Positions 53,829-64,000 of a stretch of DNA of 64,000 nucleotides are shown one piece after another; positions within the stretch are counted from its first letter, which is position 1, and every line of letters begins with the position of its first letter. The position numbers and the translations under genes were made by a program. The notes below the pieces were generated by a model. It was not told the origin of the DNA. It did not search any database and saw only the letters and a program-made list of their open reading frames with translations. Source of the stretch: Mermis nigrescens (lineage: Eukaryota; Nematoda; Enoplea; Mermithida; Mermithidae); the NCBI GenBank assembly GCA_036768485.1, contig JAVLUZ010000271.1, positions 1,178,001 through 1,242,000 of the forward strand, given 5' to 3'.

Positions 53829-54968
53829 TCGTTAACGGACTTTCATATACGATGAATAAGCGCAGAGGCAAGAAAATGTGAAAATATAACAAGTGGCACA
53901 GAAGAAATGATTTATTTATTTTGAGAGATCGTTTACATTTATTTTGAGTGCTTATATTCATTTTTTAGAGCTAATTTGAGCATTTTCAGAGATGATTTTA
54001 TTGACTTTAATTTTGAGAAAGCTTAATGTCGCTAAAGCAACATTTGAAAAACGGTGGCGTCACGACTAAACGTGCACATGAGGAGGAGAAAATGGGTAAT
54101 TTATTGGGAAAAATGATGCAAATAGGTCAAAAATAAATGAAAATCGAAAATTTTATTTAAAAGTGCTTGAAATTTGACCAGAAAGTGTACATTAATACAG
54201 TTTTCATTCTATTTTAGCTATTATGTCAATTTCTGAGGTTATTTCGGCCCCAGCTCACTAACTGACATCCCCCGAGATCAGCCATGCTATGCATCTGTGG
54301 ATGTGCGTAACTATTTTTCAGAAAATTACATGATGTATGCAATGAAATCATAGAAATGTAGGCTAGGTAGGATATTTGGCCCCTTGTAATTTCAATAATT
54401 GCGCCATCACTTTGATAAGAATTTACACTTTTGTTATCTCTGCGGCCGCCACTGTCCTCTAGATGCGGCATTGTTATAGAATACGAGTAGCTCAACAATG
54501 ACATTAACAAAATTTGATCTAATTAGAGGTTATCATAAGAAGTTGATTTTATGGTTAGCACGACTTATTAATCCAAGATTATCAGGATTTCTAGGTGATT
54601 GTTTTAATGATCCTTTATATCGAATTCAAACGCTAGCATTTTCGAATCAAGATCTTTTATATGCACTGAAAATGGAAAAACGACTTTTTTCTTCGAAAAA
54701 ACTGCGTTTCCGTCCGACGTTTGTCCTGGCGTAAATTTCCTTACTCTGTATTGTAATATTATACGAAATTATAATCAGTCAAATTATATAACATAAACAT
54801 TCAAAATTAGTTATGTTAAGCCTCTAAAACGCTTACCTTCGAATGGATACGTCACATAGCGAGCGAAAGTATTTTGGTTAAAAATTCTAGACCACGTATC
54901 TCATCTTCTCATGTCACATAAAAAAACAAACCGAGCTAATTACGGGTCAAATTTAGGCGGGCTGGGCC
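53829..54968. other. Intergenic
   Basis: No gene called. An AT-rich 78-codon plus-strand frame (54498-54734, LIRGYHKKLILWLARLINPR) is noted but has no supporting splice or family evidence. Confidence 0.35.
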
Positions 54969-56205
54969 CGGTTGCTCGACTTCACCTTAATTGGCTAACC
55001 ATTAAGAATTGACTTTAAATGATCATCCGGTTGCTCGACTTTTCGCTAACGCTATCGACCATCAACATTGCTTTTACGAAATTATTAAGGTCAAGGTAAA
55101 ATCCTTAACTAATGGTTTTGTTAAGGTTCGTAAAAATCGGGTTGCCCGGTACCATTGAAGAAACCATTAACAAAAACTCTTAATGGCTGCATTAAGGGAA
55201 GTCTAATGGTAGCTATAAGGAAATGGTTGTCTTGTGGTTATGTAATTCACGAGGGTTGTTTTAGTTATGTAGATATAAAACTTTGAGAACCATAGTCATT
55301 AAATTCGAAATATTCTCTAACTTATTGGTTTACCACCTGAATTTTGGTGCTGATTCGAATTTGCCTGATAATGGATTGCAGTGACAGGGATACGCTTAAT
55401 GGGAGAAATGAATGAAAACGCTCCTTAGTCTGGGTGAAAGATACTTGATTGATTGTAAAGATATGGAGAAGTTGATTGCCTGTGAAGATATGAAAATTGA
55501 AGAATAAAGAAATAAAAATGAGAAACGCCATTTTGATTTTTGCTTTTTTTCGGCTTCAACTAAAAAATGGAAAAGCCAACTGGGAAGAATTCTGTCTCGA
55601 ATGAAATATGTAGTAAAATTCATTGTCACCATACTTTTTGAATCAAATTTTTAATTCAAAATTCAAATTAGAAGACTTCATTTGACTAAGGATTAGCGAG
55701 CATGCGTCATTAAATTAAAAATAAAAATATGTAATTGAAAGAAGTGTCATTTTTAAATATAGAAAATAATCAACAAGTTCGTTAAGGTAGCTTCCGACCT
55801 ACTTTTCAGAATTAACGTTAACAAAACCATTAAAGTCGTTGAAGTAAAGCCCAGCAACCATACGTGGGCAGCAAGAAAATTCTGGGGGGGGGTAGTGCAA
55901 GATTTTTTTGAAGGTCAAAAAATGGCCTTAAAAATGGTGGTATGGCGATAAAAACACCATTTTTCGACGTTTCTCATCAAGCACTATCCATTGGCATCAA
56001 AAAATTGCGAAAAAAACAAAAAAAAATTTCAAAAATTGAATTCTGGGGGGGTATTTTGATTTCTGGGGGGGTATTTTGGTTTCTGGGGGGTGCATACCTC
56101 CCCAAACCCCCACGCCGAGGTGTGCCAGCAACCCAATTTCCCTTAAAGAAACCATTAAACGCTTAATAGGAGCGTTAAGGCTTCAGTCGAGCAATCGGTC
56201 TTTAG
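54969..56205 (+). mobile_element. Possible inverted-repeat element with nested MITE
   Basis: The left end CCGGTTGCTCGACTTCACC TTAA is answered by the inverted CTTCAGTCGAGCAATCGGTC at about 56180-56200. The interior is full of AACCATTAA/TTAATGGT motifs, including 55020-55200 and 55790-55850. hAT-like MITE copy 5 is inserted at 55859. No target duplication could be fixed. Confidence 0.4.
55859..56124 (+). mobile_element. hAT-like MITE copy 5 (266 bp)
   Basis: Perfect 8-bp target duplication CCAGCAAC (55851-55858 and 56125-56132). Ends CATACGTGGGCAGCA and CACGCCGAGGTGTG. Confidence 0.9.
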
Positions 56206-58326
56206 GTAGCCATTAAAAACCGAGCCTTAATTAACCTTTTACTCGCCGCTCTATGAAGCAGAGCGTTTCTTGATTTCAAATGTTGCCTGTGATCTAGATT
56301 TATAGTAAATTACGTGCAAAATTTCAGGTCAAAATCTATGATAGGTAGAAAATTACATCATGTTCCATTTTTTGAACGTTGGCGTGTAAGACATCTTATG
56401 GACAACGAGCAAACGTGCTACTTGATATGATATATGCTATTTGCTGAGTATAAAGTTAGATCTATGTTAATTTCTGCTTGTATGTTTTTAAGCTATAGAA
56501 AGAGGAGGAACATTGTTAGAAATGCAAAAAATTTTTTTGACATAAACTTGCCATTTTTGAGCTTAAAAGGGTATTCTGAATTTCACCTCCTCCCTGGAAT
56601 TCCCATACTGAGCATATATCCAGCTTTGATCATTATTCGCTTGTATTTGCACCAAAAATAAACAAAATCTTGATTTAATATAATTCTTTTTGAAACGGGC
56701 AATGATAATATGGGCTTTTACTCAAGCAGGCAATAACGATTGGGTTTCTAGTCTTTGAATTCCTTGCAACTTAACAGTGGCAAAACTTTCTTCATAACTC
56801 AGTGTGCTTTATAATACCACAAGTATTGTGTTAAAGCACTTTTGTAGGCACTTTTAATTATTTCGAAAAACCTCAAGCCTAATGAAACGGACTATGGGTA
56901 CATTTGCCTCAATTGTTGCAGTCACGAAATGCTTACTTGCGTAACTGAGAAGTCTAAAAACTGGGCAGATCCGAAGACCCGCCACTGACCAGTGTTCGGT
57001 CGCCCCGAAAAATTGCGCTATTCAATCCGGAGATAAAAACGTCATCTCGACGGTCCGAACAGCGAAACGAGCTGACGGGAAAAGCGCATGAGCTCGATTA
57101 GTGTGTATGTGCGCCGCACTTACATTTGTTTAGTACTGTAACGTGGTTACCTCAAACCCTCCGTTATGTGAGCAAAATTCTACCCGCACCGGTTTCCCGG
57201 ATCTTCCGCTCTGTATCGCCTGTGTAATACCAACCGACTACTCGGGCTTTTGCTCACTTTCTGTGCAAATATTCAATATAATTCAGAAAGCATATGACAT
57301 CAACCTCACGGGTTTAACTTCAAAATATCCATTTCAAATCGTGTAGTATCACTTCTGCTACAGTACATACTTTTCTGTTTTATGCATTATACTTTGAAAG
57401 CTTATTTATTCTATTTTTACATCACGTTTTCAATAAAAGTCGTAATATATAGGGGACAAATTTTGTACAAACGATTTGTTTTCAATTTGATTAATTGACA
57501 GCATAATTGCTTATTACTGTACAATTAATGTTTTTTAGTGTCTCAAAATCATGCTACAACATCAGTAAATAGTATAAAGAATAAAATTAGATCAGCTGCG
57601 TGCAAGCACGTAAGTAATGGCTGGATTGCCCTAAAATGTTTTTTAAGTAAGAAAAGTACACCGTTGAAAACTTTAGGCTACTTACTCTATAAGCCCTAGA
57701 ATTTAGGAAATCTATAAATGATTTTTTTGCGTCAGATAAACGGCAGATGATGAGACGAAATAAAATATATGATTGACGTTTTTGCAACGAATTCATCGAA
57801 TATTTGATAGAAGTATTTACGCGTCTGTTAAATCTAAAAAATTTGTACGCTTATGTGCTTAGCCGATGTTTGCTTTTCTCGTCAGAAAAACGCGATGAAA
57901 AGCCCCGTACCATGCTCGAAAGCTCAAATACAGAATTGAGCTTGAAGCCATGAAAATCAAAAGACATAAATAACAATTTTCTCACTGAAATTATTAATTT
58001 ATTTTAGCAAGACTATGAAAACAATCTATTGATTAAACGCGGCTGAATTTTGCATTCTTGACACGATTTATTGCCTTATTTCTAAAATTAGTGCTAAAAC
58101 TGCGCTTCAAAGCAAAGCAGATAAAGTCAGCTATTTTGAGCTACGATTTCAAAAAATGCAAACAACGTGAAAAAGCGTAAGTTTCGACTACAGTTGAGTT
58201 TAACTGATAAGACTTCGATCGAGCGCTTCCTTTGATTTTTCGAGCCTATTTGTTTCGAAGCATTATTTTCGAAAATAGCTGTTTTCTGGATTTTTACAAT
58301 TCGTCAAAAGCTATTGCGTATGTGCA
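56206..58326. other. Intergenic, upstream of the four-TM gene
   Basis: Nothing coding recognised. A more GC-rich stretch at about 56980-57260, with CGCCGCACTTACATTTG and several CpGs, could be the promoter or a 5'UTR exon of the gene at 58327, but no matching splice acceptor was established. Confidence 0.35.
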
Positions 58327-59010
58327 ATGAATTCGGCTAAATTTGGCGAAATTCCGCCGCCTGTCCGAAAAATTCGATTATTCAACGAATATCGATGCTG
58401 CTTCGGTCAAATTCACGTGAAAAATGCGGCTTGGATCGTCGGCACTTTGGACGTATTTTTGATCATGGAGGCGGCCACCTTGCTATTATCGCATTTGGAA
58501 TTTCGCCAATTCCCAATAACCATCGTATTTCATTTGATTAAGTGGATTTTAGTCATTCTATTCGCCTCGTTACTGTTTTACGGTTTAGCCAAATTGAATC
58601 GATATTACTTCACTCCATATCTAATTTTCAAAATCGTCGATATATTGGTTTTATTCGCGTTCATTTGCAAGATGATATCTGATTTGAATTCGGCCGACTC
58701 GCGATTGGCCGATTTGGCGCCACAATCGACCAATCAGACGCCAGTACTCGCTGTCAGCAACGAAACGACGGTGAAGCTCTGCCAATTATCGATCGATAAA
58801 AGTATTCCGCTGTTGTCTCAAGAGGACAAAAATCGTAACGCGATGATCATATTATTAATTTCATACATCGCTTCGGTGATTATTGATTTGATATTTTTTA
58901 TGATCGTTCGAAGTCTTTATTCGTTTCAGTCGGATTTAGAGAAATTTAAATTGTCGGGCGATTCGCTCGAGCGTTACAGTAATCAGCCAATTACCGTATT
59001 GTCGCCTTAA
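58327..59010 (+). CDS. Uncharacterised four-transmembrane protein
   Basis: 227 residues, one exon, ATG at 58327 and TAA at 59008-59010. An N-terminal cytoplasmic tail with PPP and a CC pair (residues 24-25) is followed by GQIHVKNAAWIVGTLDVF leading into TM1 (about 33-55), TM2 (64-88) and TM3 (95-119). A loop of about 50 residues has two N-glycosylation sequons (N136, N145), suggesting it is luminal or extracellular. TM4 is about 171-195 and the C-terminal tail has a tyrosine (ERYSNQP). The layout, with a cysteine pair and HV before TM1, resembles LAPTM/DUF7027-like membrane proteins of arthropods and nematodes, but I do not assign a family. Codon use is GC-richer than the surroundings, supporting a real gene. 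Confidence 0.75.
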   Translation: MNSAKFGEIPPPVRKIRLFNEYRCCFGQIHVKNAAWIVGTLDVFLIMEAATLLLSHLEFRQFPITIVFHLIKWILVILFASLLFYGLAKLNRYYFTPYLIFKIVDILVLFAFICKMISDLNSADSRLADLAPQSTNQTPVLAVSNETTVKLCQLSIDKSIPLLSQEDKNRNAMIILLISYIASVIIDLIFFMIVRSLYSFQSDLEKFKLSGDSLERYSNQPITVLSP

Positions 59011-59104
59011 TTTCAAATAATCTGTGAGCGCGAGTAATTGTCCAAATGGAGTCTACGTAGATTCAGAGTTCAGACAAGTAATCTACAATATGATTCGTTT
59101 GAGG

Positions 59105-59128
59105 AATAAAGTGGCCAGCTGAAATAAA
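59105..59128 (+). terminator. Polyadenylation signals of the four-TM gene
   Basis: Two AATAAA hexamers at 59105-59110 and 59123-59128, about 100 bases after the stop codon. Confidence 0.6.
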
Positions 59129-60375
59129 AAAATTATACTCTTCTTAGCTCGTTAGACTGCGGATCATACATAAAAAAGGAGGCAAATACGTTTAAACGGC
59201 TTACAGATTATTTTAATTTATGTTTTTTTTAATAATTTCGAGCAGTCTTTCCGGAAAAAACTCGATTTTTAGTCGTTCGGATTTGTGACTTTGCCTTTTT
59301 TCCATTTAAGGTTTCTTCTATATTTTTATAATTGTCTCTTCCTGTTACGATTTTTCAAATGTACGAATATTTTAGATTCAATGGGAGACAAAAGAAAAGG
59401 CGAATTTGGGTCTCAACTGATGATAAAAGTCAAAATTTTTATTGTGCCTCGGAATCATCTAGTCATTTAAGGTTTATGGATACCCTTTTGACTTTATAAA
59501 AGTACAAAAATTGATGCGATTACTGTGCGATTGCAATTCATTGAGTATAGCCGGCCCGCCGAAGGCGACGTTTATTTTAAACGGATTCGATTCTAAATGT
59601 TCAATGAAAGGCCGCAAATGTTCTACTTCACCATATTGTAATCCTTATCAGTTAAGAACTTTTGTCGGTTGACGAATAAAATAGTTAAGAAAAGTGGAGG
59701 AATAAGAAACAAAAATCGAAAAATGAGTGCACTGACATTTTTTAAAAGCGAATGGCGCATTTCGATTGCTAAGCGCGAAATATTAAAATTTTTCGTCTTT
59801 TAAAGTTTTTCTAAAATAAGAATAAACGATAAAATGAAAAAGTTGATCGCACGAAGCCTGTCGTTTGAGTTGAGAACAAATTGAAAAAATCACAACACTG
59901 AAGGCCGTTTATTTGAAATACTTAAACAAACGGCCTTCAAGTAAATAGCATGAAATGACGGCGATAAATCTAGAAATTAATTTACAAACGGTCGTCGTTA
60001 CAGCGTTTTTTGATTTATCTTATTTTTACAGACAATACCCCACTTATTGAATAATGTTGCGATTGCTAAGTTTCGCTGTTACTAAGCATTGTATTTGCTT
60101 GTTTTCAGTAAACTGAACACATATCGTTTTATTCTAAAAAATGGTCACCGTTTTTCGAGACAGATCACCAATCGTTTCATAAAACACCTTGAGTTAGGTA
60201 TCAATTGCTGCATAAAATTCGCAGGATCACTTTATTCTTTTAAGTTACTGAAACAGCTGAAATTTTGATTGAGCATTCGCATAGTGAGTAAAGTACCTAC
60301 CTTGTTTACAGGTAAACACTAAAATCAGCAAAAATACCATCGAAACATTAGAAAAGTAAATTTTTTCAGTCTCTA
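59129..60375. other. Intergenic, nothing recognised
   Basis: No gene. A short inverted repeat, GAAGGCCGTTTATTTGAA/TTAAACAAACGGCCTTCAAG, lies at about 59900-59940 and could form a hairpin. Confidence 0.45.
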
Positions 60376-62776
60376 TCATAGGTAGCGCGTTAGCGCGTAC
60401 CTATATTATACTTGGGTACCCCTAGCATATGTGCAATCCCCTGCAGATATAAAGGGGTATAATTAAAAAAGATTTTGCAGGATTTTTTTTGTTTACACTC
60501 AATACCGAGTGTGTGATAAGCATGTAAAGTTCTGGCGTAACCTTATAACATATACAAATCTTTGACACTTGTTTTAGGCAGCTTGTACACAACTCAGCAT
60601 ACTTGCCTCATACAATTTAATGACATAGATTTGTAGAAGAAAGAATTCTCCAGATGGCGCTTTTTTGGTTTTTTAAATTTCGCATTAGTTCTTGAATGGG
60701 AGTGTAAAGAGTACGAAAATATTGGGGTGAAAAGACACATTTTGGTCTTGTTTCGACTTGTTTATGTCTGCCAACAACTCCGGTTATGAGTCTCAAGAAA
60801 TATTTTCTGACAGAAATGTACTACGGCTTAAGGGCTACTTTCTGCTTACCAGTAAATTTTTGTAAACTCAATATAGAGTTTATAACAGGGGTTTAAACTT
60901 TACACTTTAGTGGTTTACGTGGATAACAGATTTTGTCTAAGATTTCTCTGCCAACTTTTCCGCTTATAAACTGAGTTAAATTTTAAAAAAATAAAAAATA
61001 AAATATCCTTCTAAGGGCTACACGTCGCAGCAAACGCATTTAAAAAAACAAAGTATTGAGTTATTTATGGAACTGTAAAGTTCGAAACCAGGGGTGTAAA
61101 ATGGGTGAAAAAAACATATTTTTCCCTATTTTGATTAGTAAATACTTCAAACTGGTCCTAACCTAATTTCTTTACACTCAATGGGCGGTTGGGTTCAGAT
61201 TTTGAAAGTTTGCAATGTGTTGGATGGTGGAAAATACGCTTTTGTCAGTTTTTTGTTCGCCACTTTCTCGGTTTAGAAGTCGGTTTAGGTCGAATGGAAT
61301 GGAAATAAAGTACTTTGTAAAGGGTACACGTCACAGCGAATTGCGTTTGTTTATATCAATATTTAGCTTTTTCGGGAAATGCAAAATCAAAAATTGGGTG
61401 TGTTAACCCTGTTTATGTCTTGTTTTTTTCGGCCAATCTCTGGTAATGAGCCTGGACATGATCTCAAGTCTAAAAATGTACCAGGAATCAAACGTGATAC
61501 TCCAATTGGATGCGTTTGTTTACACTGAACAGTGGTGTAAAGTGATTTACATCTTATATTTATAGGCCATTGTGGAGGCTTAATTTTCTCATAAATGATG
61601 ATCGTAATATCAGATTAATATCAGAATTTACAATCTGACTAAAATCTTCTTTACACTTTGTGGTTGCGTCGTAAAGTTAACACTGCAAATTAACTTTAGT
61701 TTAGAGCCTTGCGGAAGCTTAATGTTTTTCAAAATGTTCTGCGTAACGGCAGAATTACTAATCTGATTGTTACTTTTCTCTACACCCAGTAGTTGTGTAA
61801 AGTTTGCACTATTCATTTATTGTCAATGTGTACTTTACACTACAAATTAATTTCACTTCCAGAGCGTTGCAAAATGTGAATTTTTTGGAATATGTTCCAT
61901 AAGGTTTAGATTACGAATCTGATTGTATGCTTTCTCTACACCCAGTGTTTATGTGAAGTTTACACTAAAAATTAAATTTAGTTTTAGAGCGTCGCAGAAG
62001 CTTTATTTTTTCACAATGTTTCATGTAACGTCAGGATAACGAATCTGAGCGTAAGTGCTCTTTTCATCCAATATTTGCGTAAAGTTTTTGCTGAAAACCT
62101 TTGATCTGTTTGAATAACGTGAGGCTGTCTTGTTTAAAAAAGATAATGCTGATGTTCAGGACATATTGATTTCTGCGTTCTTGGACTGCTATCATTATTG
62201 TGGCATGTCAGTGTATGTGTCTACTGACTGATTTACTCAAATCATTATGCTAATTAAAAGTAGGGTACTAGCAAAGAAAAACGCTCCGATGGAAGAAAAA
62301 AGACGAATATACATACTTGGGATTGTGGATTATTAAGGAATGTTAAAGGAGAGTACTAGGAAAAAGCTACCTGTGTATACGCAAAGTCTCAAAATTTATA
62401 AAAGTCAGACTTTCTCTAAGCAACGCAAAAAATCGAAGTATATTCTGCAGCCTCTGAAAAAGTGTAACCTTCTTTAAATAATTTTTAATGCTGTACATAA
62501 GAGTGTATAAACTTATAGTTTACTCCATCTAACTTCCCACAGCTACTGCGTAGCTAACTTGCCGCGTTTTAAATCGTTTTTTGTTGAATAGTTATTTTCA
62601 ATCCACAGCGATTTTTTGCGTTGCTTAGAGAAAGTCTGATTTTTAACAGATTTTGAGACTTTAGGCGTATACATAGGTAGCTTGTTCCTAGTCCTCTCCT
62701 TTTACATCCTTAATAATCCAACAATCCCAAGTGTATTCGCCTTTTTTTGTTCCATCGGAGCAATTTTCTTTGCTAG
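60376..62776 (+). mobile_element. Helitron-like element, copy T (2401 bp)
   Basis: Third copy: A|TCATAGG start, CTAG|T end, hairpin 62748-62762 exactly 10 nt before CTAG. Internally diverged from L and R and shorter. It shares the near-palindrome at the 5' end, the TTTACAC-rich body, the repeat array of about 270 bp period and the terminal inverted-repeat section that starts at 62267. Confidence 0.75.
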
Positions 62777-63603
62777 TAATATTTTGAATAGGTAGGCACA
62801 TTCTGTATGAGTCATAAACATAAGGGAGGGCGTATAGGACGCCTAAATCGGCATGATAAAACTTTGAAGAAAAATAAAGTTAAAATTATTCAGTACGGAT
62901 AAACGTAAAGACTTTCATGCTAGATGGTCTGATTAACGAAAACATGCAAATAGAGATAGATAATTGCGCGCTATTCGAAGTTTAATCAGGTTTTATTTAA
63001 GTTCGTTTCATCAGGCTAGCCCCTAAGGATGGCGTATAAGTTTAGCATTTGACTTGGGGTCTTTGCAATCTGATTTGTCAGATAAGCGAGCATGTATCAA
63101 ACGTTGTTTTATGCCTTCAGACGTCGTAAGATGGTAGTCGTCGAACTGGAACGTAGCCGAATCGCCATTTGGCCCTTCTGCTCGATAAGACAAGCGATCA
63201 GCGGAGTTGAACGGATATCTAATGGTAGTTCGAGTACATTGAAATAAAACTTATTTCATTTTCATTTTACAACAATTTAGGAATTGCGCGACGTTACACT
63301 AAATATGAAGGCAGGTCCTATTGAGCAGAGGCAATAGAATGTATTAAATCAGCAATGGGTTGCACAAGCAAAGGATAAGTCGCAGTTTTTACTAAAATCG
63401 AGGAGTTCAAGTGCCTTCGCACTTTTGAAAGCCATTGTATCCTTATGTCTTCATATCAATTCTTTCAACATTTTTATCTCAGCAATTTTGTGAATTTTTT
63501 GAAAAAGGGATCAAAGCGACTGTGCAAAAAACAGTCCCTGTAATAAAGTTAGTTACTCATGAAAATCCTGGATTTCGTTCACCCCTTTTGATAAAACTGG
63601 ATT
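62777..63603. other. Intergenic, nothing recognised
   Basis: No convincing gene. About 63100-63240 is somewhat GC-richer but has no supported exon. Confidence 0.35.
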
Positions 63604-63708
63604 TCAGCCCATTCCAGCCACCCTGAAACGCAAGCCTTTGGCATCGATACCACTTAGACTATACTCGACCATTATTTTATCGTTAATGCAAAGTTCTGTG
63701 ATACGGCC
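63604..63708 (-). CDS. Candidate terminal exon of an unidentified gene
   Basis: On the minus strand a good acceptor (ATGTTTTTCAG at 63709) opens a 34-codon frame in phase 0: GRITELCINDKIMVEYSLSG, then IDAKGLRFRVAGMG and a stop. The composition is protein-like and GC-balanced compared with its surroundings. Upstream exons would lie beyond the right edge. Alternatively it is an internal exon ending at AGG|GTGGCT. Family not recognised. Confidence 0.35.
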   Translation of the reverse strand, partial: GRITELCINDKIMVEYSLSGIDAKGLRFRVAGMG

Positions 63709-64000
63709 CTGAAAAACATAAATTTCGAAATTCCTGAGCAAATCTCCGTTTTGTTATTAATAAATTAGCGTAGCAAGATGTTATGCGCCGAAATCTGTTA
63801 TATTTGAGAGAAATCGTTTAATTTGCGCCGAGTATTCGCAGAATACAGTCAAACATATGTCCGAATCGGTCGCTAACTCTAGCGAAATTCACCCTTGTCT
63901 AGATCGGTCCTTGTGCAACCAGGTAGGTTAGCCTGCGTGGATTTAGCTGTAGGTACAATTATTAGGCTGACCTAAATTGATTTTTGAAGCACTAAAATAG
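63709..64000. other. Right edge, possible intron
   Basis: AT-rich. If the exon at 63604-63708 is real, this is its upstream intron. Nothing else seen. Confidence 0.3.

Noticed and set aside
54498..54734. 78-codon plus-strand frame beginning MTLTKFDLIRGYH
   Set aside because: Looks somewhat protein-like but has no family match I recognise, no splice context and no neighbours to support it.

Overview
The window looks like a piece of an arthropod (probably insect) nuclear genome. It is AT-rich, its genes have GT-AG introns, and most of it is transposon-derived. No species-level call is justified. Host genes seen are a PDCD4-like translation-repressor gene at the left (minus strand), two tandem paralogs of a small secreted four-cysteine protein (45.5-53.8 kb, plus strand), an intronless four-transmembrane protein (58.3-59.0 kb, plus strand), and a possible terminal exon at the right edge (minus strand).

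Left part (1-24.6 kb): four coding exons and a 5'UTR exon of the PDCD4-like gene run from about 11.8 kb leftwards, and the rest lies beyond the left edge. The introns and the following 12 kb are packed with dispersed repeats carrying a GC-rich palindrome core (GGCGCGAAGCGCC). Also present are non-LTR retrotransposon fragments, a cluster of hairpins at 13.7-14.5 kb, a 20-bp minisatellite, a roughly 190-bp repeat array with an inverted section, a 0.9-kb foldback and a probable solo LTR (23.5-24.5 kb).

Middle (24.5-34.1 kb): one minus-strand non-LTR retrotransposon has been split twice by two oppositely oriented copies of a 3.2-3.9 kb Helitron-like element. All three copies in the window (third at 60.4-62.8 kb) fit A|TC...CTAG|T, with a hairpin about 10-12 nt before CTAG. 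Removing the first two copies at these borders restores the retrotransposon reading frame at both sites.

35.0-44.8 kb: a decayed Polinton/Maverick of about 9.7 kb with terminal inverted repeats of about 600 bp. It carries a truncated PolB N-terminal region, a chromodomain integrase, a packaging ATPase, major and minor capsid proteins, an adenain-type protease and small virion-type proteins. It also carries, unexpectedly, a TATA-binding-protein (TBP) homologue. Most of its genes are preceded at 33-58 bp by a near-identical TATAAATA(CT) box, and the TBP and ATPase genes share a divergent promoter. An element that brings both a TBP and stereotyped TATA promoters is the most unusual system here, though this copy has frameshifts, stops and a deleted polymerase.

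Right part (44.8-64 kb): the secreted paralogs share exon phases and cysteine spacing, and the second has a 240-bp tandem duplication just upstream. Four of the five hAT-like MITEs (8-bp target duplications) lie here, along with the third Helitron copy.
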